This document shows, one piece after another, positions 43,179 through 46,945 of a DNA stretch of 46,945 nt. Where the stretch lies: contig CANMSN010000023.1 in the NCBI GenBank assembly GCA_947500585.1, forward strand, positions 1-46,945, in the 5' to 3' direction. The translations under genes and the position numbers were made by a program. The stretch comes from an uncultured Flavobacteriaceae bacterium (lineage in GTDB: Bacteria; Bacteroidota; Bacteroidia; Flavobacteriales; Flavobacteriaceae). Position 1 is the stretch's first letter. Every line of letters begins with the position of its first letter. Under the pieces are notes generated by a model. It had not been told where the DNA came from, searched no databases, and saw nothing but the letters and a program-made list of their open reading frames with translations.

Positions 43179-44696
43179 TTATACTAAAGCATGTTGCGTC
43201 ATGGCTTTTGGCTGTTCAACGCCCATAAGTTTTAAAATGGTTGGAGCTATATCGCCTAAGATACCATCTTTAATATGTTTCAATTCATTGTCAATTAAAA
43301 TAACAGGAACTGGATTCGTAGTATGAGCTGTATTTGGGCTTCCATCAGGATTTATCATGGTTTCACAATTACCATGATCTGCAATAAGTAAAGTGGAATA
43401 TCCATTTTCTAACGCACAAGTAACTACATCTTCCACACAATCATCAACAGCTTCACATGCTTTTATGGCAGCTTCCATAACTCCTGTATGTCCAACCATA
43501 TCGCCATTTGCAAAGTTTAAACAAACAAAATCTACTTCACCTTTATTTAATTCAGTTACTAATGCATCTTTCAATTCATAAGCACTCATTTCAGGTTTTA
43601 AATCGTAGGTAGCAACTTTTGGAGAATTTCTTAATATGCGTGTTTCACCTTCAAATTCTTTTTCTTGTCCACCAGAAAAGAAGAAGGTTACATGCGGATA
43701 TTTTTCTGTTTCTGCTATTCTAATTTGTTTCTTTCCGTTTTTAGAAAGTACTTCACCTAAAGTTTCAGTTAAGTTGTCTTTATTGAAAATAACGTTTACA
43801 TTTTTGTAGGTGTCATCATAATTTGTAAGCGTTACATAATGCAAATTAAGTTTATGCATGTTTTGTTCATGGAAGTCTGTTTGCGATAAAGCTTCTGTTA
43901 ACTCTCGACCACGATCTGTTCTAAAATTGAAAAAGATAACAACATCATCTTCTTTAATTTTGGCAACAGGATTCCCAGAATTGTCAGTCATTATAATGGG
44001 TTTTATAAACTCATCGGTAATATCATTGTCATAATTTTTTCTGATGGATGCCGTTGCATTTGTAGATTTTTCACCAACACTATTTACCAATGCGTCATAA
44101 GCTAATTTAACCCGCTCCCAACGTTTATCTCTATCCATGGCGTAATAACGACCTATTATTGTTGCCAATTGGGTTTTAGAGTTTTCTAAATGGGTTTCGA
44201 GTGCTGTTACAAAACCGTATCCAGATTTTGGATCAACATCTCTACCATCTGTAAAGGCATGTATAAAGGTGTTTTCTAAACCAAAATCGTTAGCGGCATC
44301 AATTAATCCAAACAAATGATTGATATGGGAATGCACACCGCCATCACTTAGCAATCCTAAAAAATGAACATTTTTATTATGGTCTTTAGCATATTTAAAA
44401 GCATCAACTAATACTTTTTCAGTATTAAGTGTTTTATTTTTTACAGCTAAATTTACCTTAACTAAATCTTGATATACAATACGGCCAGCTCCTAAATTCA
44501 TATGACCTACTTCACTATTTCCCATTTGCCCTTCAGGTAAGCCCACATGTAAACCATCAGTTCTTAAAGTTGCAAAAGGATATTTTTTATAAAGTGAATC
44601 TATAAATGGAACGTTTGCATGATCGATTGCTGAAACTTTTGGGTCTGGTGAGTTTCCCCATCCATCAAGTATCATTAAGATAACTTTTTTATTCAT
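43179..44696 (-). CDS. gpmI: 2,3-bisphosphoglycerate-independent phosphoglycerate mutase
   Basis: A 505-residue cofactor-independent, Mn2+-dependent glycolytic enzyme that interconverts 3- and 2-phosphoglycerate. The nucleophilic Ser61 is in GQMGNSEVGHMNLGAGR and Asp11 in MILDGWGNS is a metal ligand; further ligand segments are SDGGVHSHINH and NFANGDMVGHTG with LIADHGNCE. Length matches the family. Confidence 0.96.
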   Translation of the reverse strand: MNKKVILMILDGWGNSPDPKVSAIDHANVPFIDSLYKKYPFATLRTDGLHVGLPEGQMGNSEVGHMNLGAGRIVYQDLVKVNLAVKNKTLNTEKVLVDAFKYAKDHNKNVHFLGLLSDGGVHSHINHLFGLIDAANDFGLENTFIHAFTDGRDVDPKSGYGFVTALETHLENSKTQLATIIGRYYAMDRDKRWERVKLAYDALVNSVGEKSTNATASIRKNYDNDITDEFIKPIIMTDNSGNPVAKIKEDDVVIFFNFRTDRGRELTEALSQTDFHEQNMHKLNLHYVTLTNYDDTYKNVNVIFNKDNLTETLGEVLSKNGKKQIRIAETEKYPHVTFFFSGGQEKEFEGETRILRNSPKVATYDLKPEMSAYELKDALVTELNKGEVDFVCLNFANGDMVGHTGVMEAAIKACEAVDDCVEDVVTCALENGYSTLLIADHGNCETMINPDGSPNTAHTTNPVPVILIDNELKHIKDGILGDIAPTILKLMGVEQPKAMTQHALV

Positions 44697-44932
44697 TTTT
44701 TTTAAATTTAAATCTATTGCAAAGGTACTTATTTTAGATAAAAAAACTTTTGAAAAGTACTATTTTAAAGGGTTTTTATGATAATTTACAAAACCCATCA
44801 ATTTGTTAATTTTTTGTGAATTAAACGTTAAAAATCTGTTATTAATCATTTTTGGTGTAACAAATTAGAATTTTTATCGTCTCTTTAATATATCAAAAAA
44901 CATAATCATAAATCAAATTAAAATCTTTCATC

Positions 44933-45343
44933 ATGAAAAAAACAATCATTATTTCCGCAATCGCATTATGCTTTTCAATTGTATCGGTAAATGCTACCCC
45001 ATTAACATCAACAGTTAAAACTTACGAAACAGCAGCTTTTTTTAAAGTGAATTCTTTTTGTGTTTCTATTGCTAAAGGCGATTTAGACACCGTAGTAAAA
45101 CTTATTAAAAGAGGTGAAGACGTAAATCAAAAGTCTAATGGTATGACTCCTGTTATGTATGCAGCAAAATTTAACAGAACTGAAATTTTAAAACTTTTAA
45201 TCTCTCAGGGTGCTGACTTAAAAGCAAAATCTGATAAAGGAATGACGGCTTTAAAATATGCAGAATTGCATGGTGCCAAAGACGCAGCTGTAATTTTAAA
45301 AGATGCCATAGCAAAAAACAAAAAAGATAAAAAGAGAAAATAA
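44933..45343 (+). CDS. Exported ankyrin-repeat protein
   Basis: A 136-residue protein with a signal peptide (MKKTIIISAIALCFSIVSVNA) and about two and a half ankyrin repeats, the clearest being GMTPVMYAAKFNRTEILKLL then ISQGADLKAKSDKGMTALKYA. It ends in a Lys-rich tail. An extracytoplasmic protein-binding role is likely; a partner is unknown. A perfect terminator follows at 45385. Confidence 0.85.
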   Translation: MKKTIIISAIALCFSIVSVNATPLTSTVKTYETAAFFKVNSFCVSIAKGDLDTVVKLIKRGEDVNQKSNGMTPVMYAAKFNRTEILKLLISQGADLKAKSDKGMTALKYAELHGAKDAAVILKDAIAKNKKDKKRK

Positions 45344-45384
45344 TTATAAAAGATATATGTAATTATTTTGAGTTAGTCACTCGT

Positions 45385-45411
45385 AAAAGCCTTGTTTTCA
45401 AGGCTTTTTTT
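45385..45411. terminator. Bidirectional terminator
   Basis: AAAAGCCTTG (45385-45394), loop TTTT, CAAGGCTTTTTTT (45399-45411): a perfect stem serving the ankyrin gene and the convergent M48 peptidase. Confidence 0.9.
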
Positions 45412-45414
45412 GTT

Positions 45415-46182
45415 TTACTGATTTTTATACTTATCTATAGCTTCTTGAATTTTTTCAATTCTATTATCTGGATCTGGGTGTGTGCTTTGAAATTCAGGTA
45501 CACGATTTGGTCCAGCTGCGGCTTTAAGGATTTCCATAACACCAATCATTTCTTCAGGATTATAACCAGCGTTTATCATAAATCGCACACCTAATTCGTC
45601 GCTTTCTAACTCATCATCTCTACCATTTGTTAATAGTGTATTTTGACCGATACCGCTAACTAAACCGCCCATGTCAGCACCAACAGATCCTGCTGTAGCT
45701 AACCCTTGCCAGTATTCGCTTTCTGCAATACGTTCTGCACTGTGGCGACCCAAAACATGACCAATTTCATGTCCTAAAACACCTGCTAATTGATCTTCAT
45801 TTTCTAATTGCGAAAATAAAGCATAAGTTATAAAAATTTGTCCACCCGGAAGTGCAAAAGCGTTAATGGTATTGGGGTCTGCTAACAAGTGAAATTCGTA
45901 TTTATACGGCGTTTGTTTGGCTATACTACTGTTTACTAATTTGTTTCCAACATTATCAACCAAAGCCTGATATTCATTACTTGAATGTAACCCCCCATGT
46001 TGTTGTGCCATTTGTGGCGCACTTTGTAAGCCAATAGCAATTTCCTTATCTGGAGTCATTGATATGGTTTGCATTCTGCCAGTATAAGGGTTTTCTTCTC
46101 TTTGGCTACACCTTTTTACAACAAAAAAAAGGGCAATTGCAGCTCCAATTAATAAACGATACTTAAGATTTTTACCTCTCAT
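45415..46182 (-). CDS. M48-family metallopeptidase, membrane-anchored
   Basis: A 255-residue Zn peptidase with the HEXXH motif at 138-142 (LGHEIGHVLGRHSAER) and the third ligand Glu in ELESDELGVRFM. One N-terminal membrane helix (YRLLIGAAIALFFVV) then places the catalytic domain in the periplasm. The layout and the late HPDPDNRIEKI segment match the BepA/LoiP-like group that handles outer-membrane proteins; the exact substrate is unknown. Confidence 0.9.
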   Translation of the reverse strand: MRGKNLKYRLLIGAAIALFFVVKRCSQREENPYTGRMQTISMTPDKEIAIGLQSAPQMAQQHGGLHSSNEYQALVDNVGNKLVNSSIAKQTPYKYEFHLLADPNTINAFALPGGQIFITYALFSQLENEDQLAGVLGHEIGHVLGRHSAERIAESEYWQGLATAGSVGADMGGLVSGIGQNTLLTNGRDDELESDELGVRFMINAGYNPEEMIGVMEILKAAAGPNRVPEFQSTHPDPDNRIEKIQEAIDKYKNQ

Positions 46183-46339
46183 TTCTTCTAATTTTTACAA
46201 ATCTAAAGTTACTAAATTTTGGGATATGTTTTTTAGACACGTTTTTTTAGTTTAGTCACGTGTCTTTTGTTATGGTTTAGGCTAGTTTGAAAGTAACAGA
46301 ATGTTTTAAATTATTTATCTTCACTTAAAAAATCAGCGC

Positions 46340-46765
46340 ATGCCTTTTGAATTTAAAATTATAGAGAAAGAACGGATTAATGAGGTCATTCCTTTAGTCA
46401 TGAAATTAAATAATAACAACGTTTCACAGCATTTATTAAAACAACGTTTTTCTGAAATGATAAACCAAAATTATGAATGTGCAGTTGTTTATAGTGGCGA
46501 TAAATTAATTGGCGTATGCGGTTTGTGGTTTTGTACACGTCATTATTCAGGAAAAAGTGTCGAATCAGATCATGTTTTTATAGATGATGCGTATAGAGGG
46601 CAAGGTATTGGAAAACAATTTTTTAATTGGATTTATAATTATGCTATAGAAAAAGGGTGTGAAGCTATTGAATTAAATACCTATGTTAGTAATTATGGGT
46701 CTCATAAGTTTTATAATAATGAAGGTTTCAGAGCTTTAGGGTATCACTTCTTAAAAAAGTTATAA
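46340..46765 (+). CDS. GNAT-family N-acetyltransferase
   Basis: A 141-residue complete GNAT. The acetyl-CoA motif A is DDAYRGQGIGKQFFNWI (R/Q-x-x-G-x-G/A), and the C-terminal Y-x-N-x-G-F (FYNNEGFRALGYHF) completes the fold. The substrate is not known. It is the intact counterpart to the truncated GNAT remnant at 16964 only in fold, not in close sequence. Confidence 0.87.
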   Translation: MPFEFKIIEKERINEVIPLVMKLNNNNVSQHLLKQRFSEMINQNYECAVVYSGDKLIGVCGLWFCTRHYSGKSVESDHVFIDDAYRGQGIGKQFFNWIYNYAIEKGCEAIELNTYVSNYGSHKFYNNEGFRALGYHFLKKL

Positions 46766-46811
46766 TTTTTCTTGTATATGAATGTATAGATTATATATTT
46801 GCTGCCTTAAT

Positions 46812-46884
46812 GCGAGAGTAGCTCAGTTGGTAGAGCGTCAGCCTTCCAAGCTGAATGTCGCCGGTTCGAACCCGGTCTCTCGCT
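46812..46884 (+). tRNA. tRNA-Gly (anticodon UCC)
   Basis: A 73-base cloverleaf. The acceptor stem GCGAGAG pairs with CTCTCGC, followed by T as discriminator; the D-arm holds AGCTCAGTTGG, the anticodon stem TCAGC/GCTGA encloses CTTCCAA with TCC as anticodon, and the T-arm is CCGGTTCGAACCCGG. CCA is not encoded. Confidence 0.97.
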
Positions 46885-46888
46885 CTGG

Positions 46889-46918
46889 AAGTCTCATCAT
46901 ATCGATGAGACTTTTTTT
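46889..46918 (+). terminator. Terminator after tRNA-Gly
   Basis: AAGTCTCATC, loop ATATC, GATGAGACTT followed by a T-run (46911-46918) form a perfect 10-base stem 5 bases after the tRNA. Confidence 0.92.
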
Positions 46919-46945
46919 GTGCTTTACATTTAATAGTTTGTAGGA

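Noticed and set aside
43811-43818. TGTCATCA inside gpmI as a fourth regulon element
   Set aside because: It lacks both the AAAA before it and the ATCGAA part at the fixed distance, and it lies inside a coding region.

Overview
The window is AT-rich chromosomal DNA from a member of the Bacteroidota, almost certainly a marine-type Flavobacteriaceae. Supporting signs are the lipoprotein form of TamA (TamL), PorT/SprT and DUF5103 (type IX secretion), a complete Na+-translocating NADH:quinone reductase, YCII/ECF and CHAT/ECF modules typical of the phylum, and promoters with the Bacteroidota -7 box TAnnTTTG. No transposase, integrase, phage gene, rRNA or CRISPR array was seen. One tRNA (Gly, UCC) closes the window.

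Layout. 1-5.1 kb: tamL (-), a SpoU-type RNA methylase (+), porT and ubiE (-). 5.2-8.1 kb: trkA-trkH potassium uptake (+). 8.2-9.7 kb: a cluster of small membrane proteins behind an ECF-like promoter, including two paralogues, one with its membrane anchor out of frame. 9.7-12.8 kb: aminotransferase and fatty-acid desaturase (-), then rsmG (+). 12.8-14.9 kb: tandem secreted TPR proteins (-). 15.2-16.8 kb: an ECF42-type sigma factor coupled to a YCII protein. 17-17.9 kb: a truncated GNAT-family gene followed by a composite inverted-repeat region. 17.9-23.8 kb: pruA, NRDE and DUF6695-like proteins, a VOC protein, apaG and DUF5103. 23.9-30 kb: nqrABCDEF, closed by a strong terminator.

The most interesting part is 30.6-38.9 kb, a minus-strand block between nqrF and the nqr-related apbE pair. 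It holds a three-gene operon: an ECF sigma factor, a membrane-spanning anti-sigma-like protein with an extracytoplasmic TPR, and a 1074-residue secreted TPR-CHAT (caspase-like) protein with a His/Cys dyad and C-terminal membrane anchor. Next to it are four lipoprotein genes in three transcription units. Each unit is preceded by the same two-part element, TGATGACATTTT-N8-TTCGATG, with invariant spacing. I infer a cell-envelope signalling system in which the sigma factor controls a local lipoprotein regulon and the CHAT protein may act as a proteolytic switch or effector. The sequence shows the modules and the shared promoters; the wiring is inference.

39-46.9 kb is mostly housekeeping: an nqr-associated small protein and apbE, a methyltransferase, a GxxExxY protein flanked by inverted repeats, map, a HAD-type hydrolase, gpmI, an ankyrin protein, an M48 peptidase, a GNAT and tRNA-Gly.
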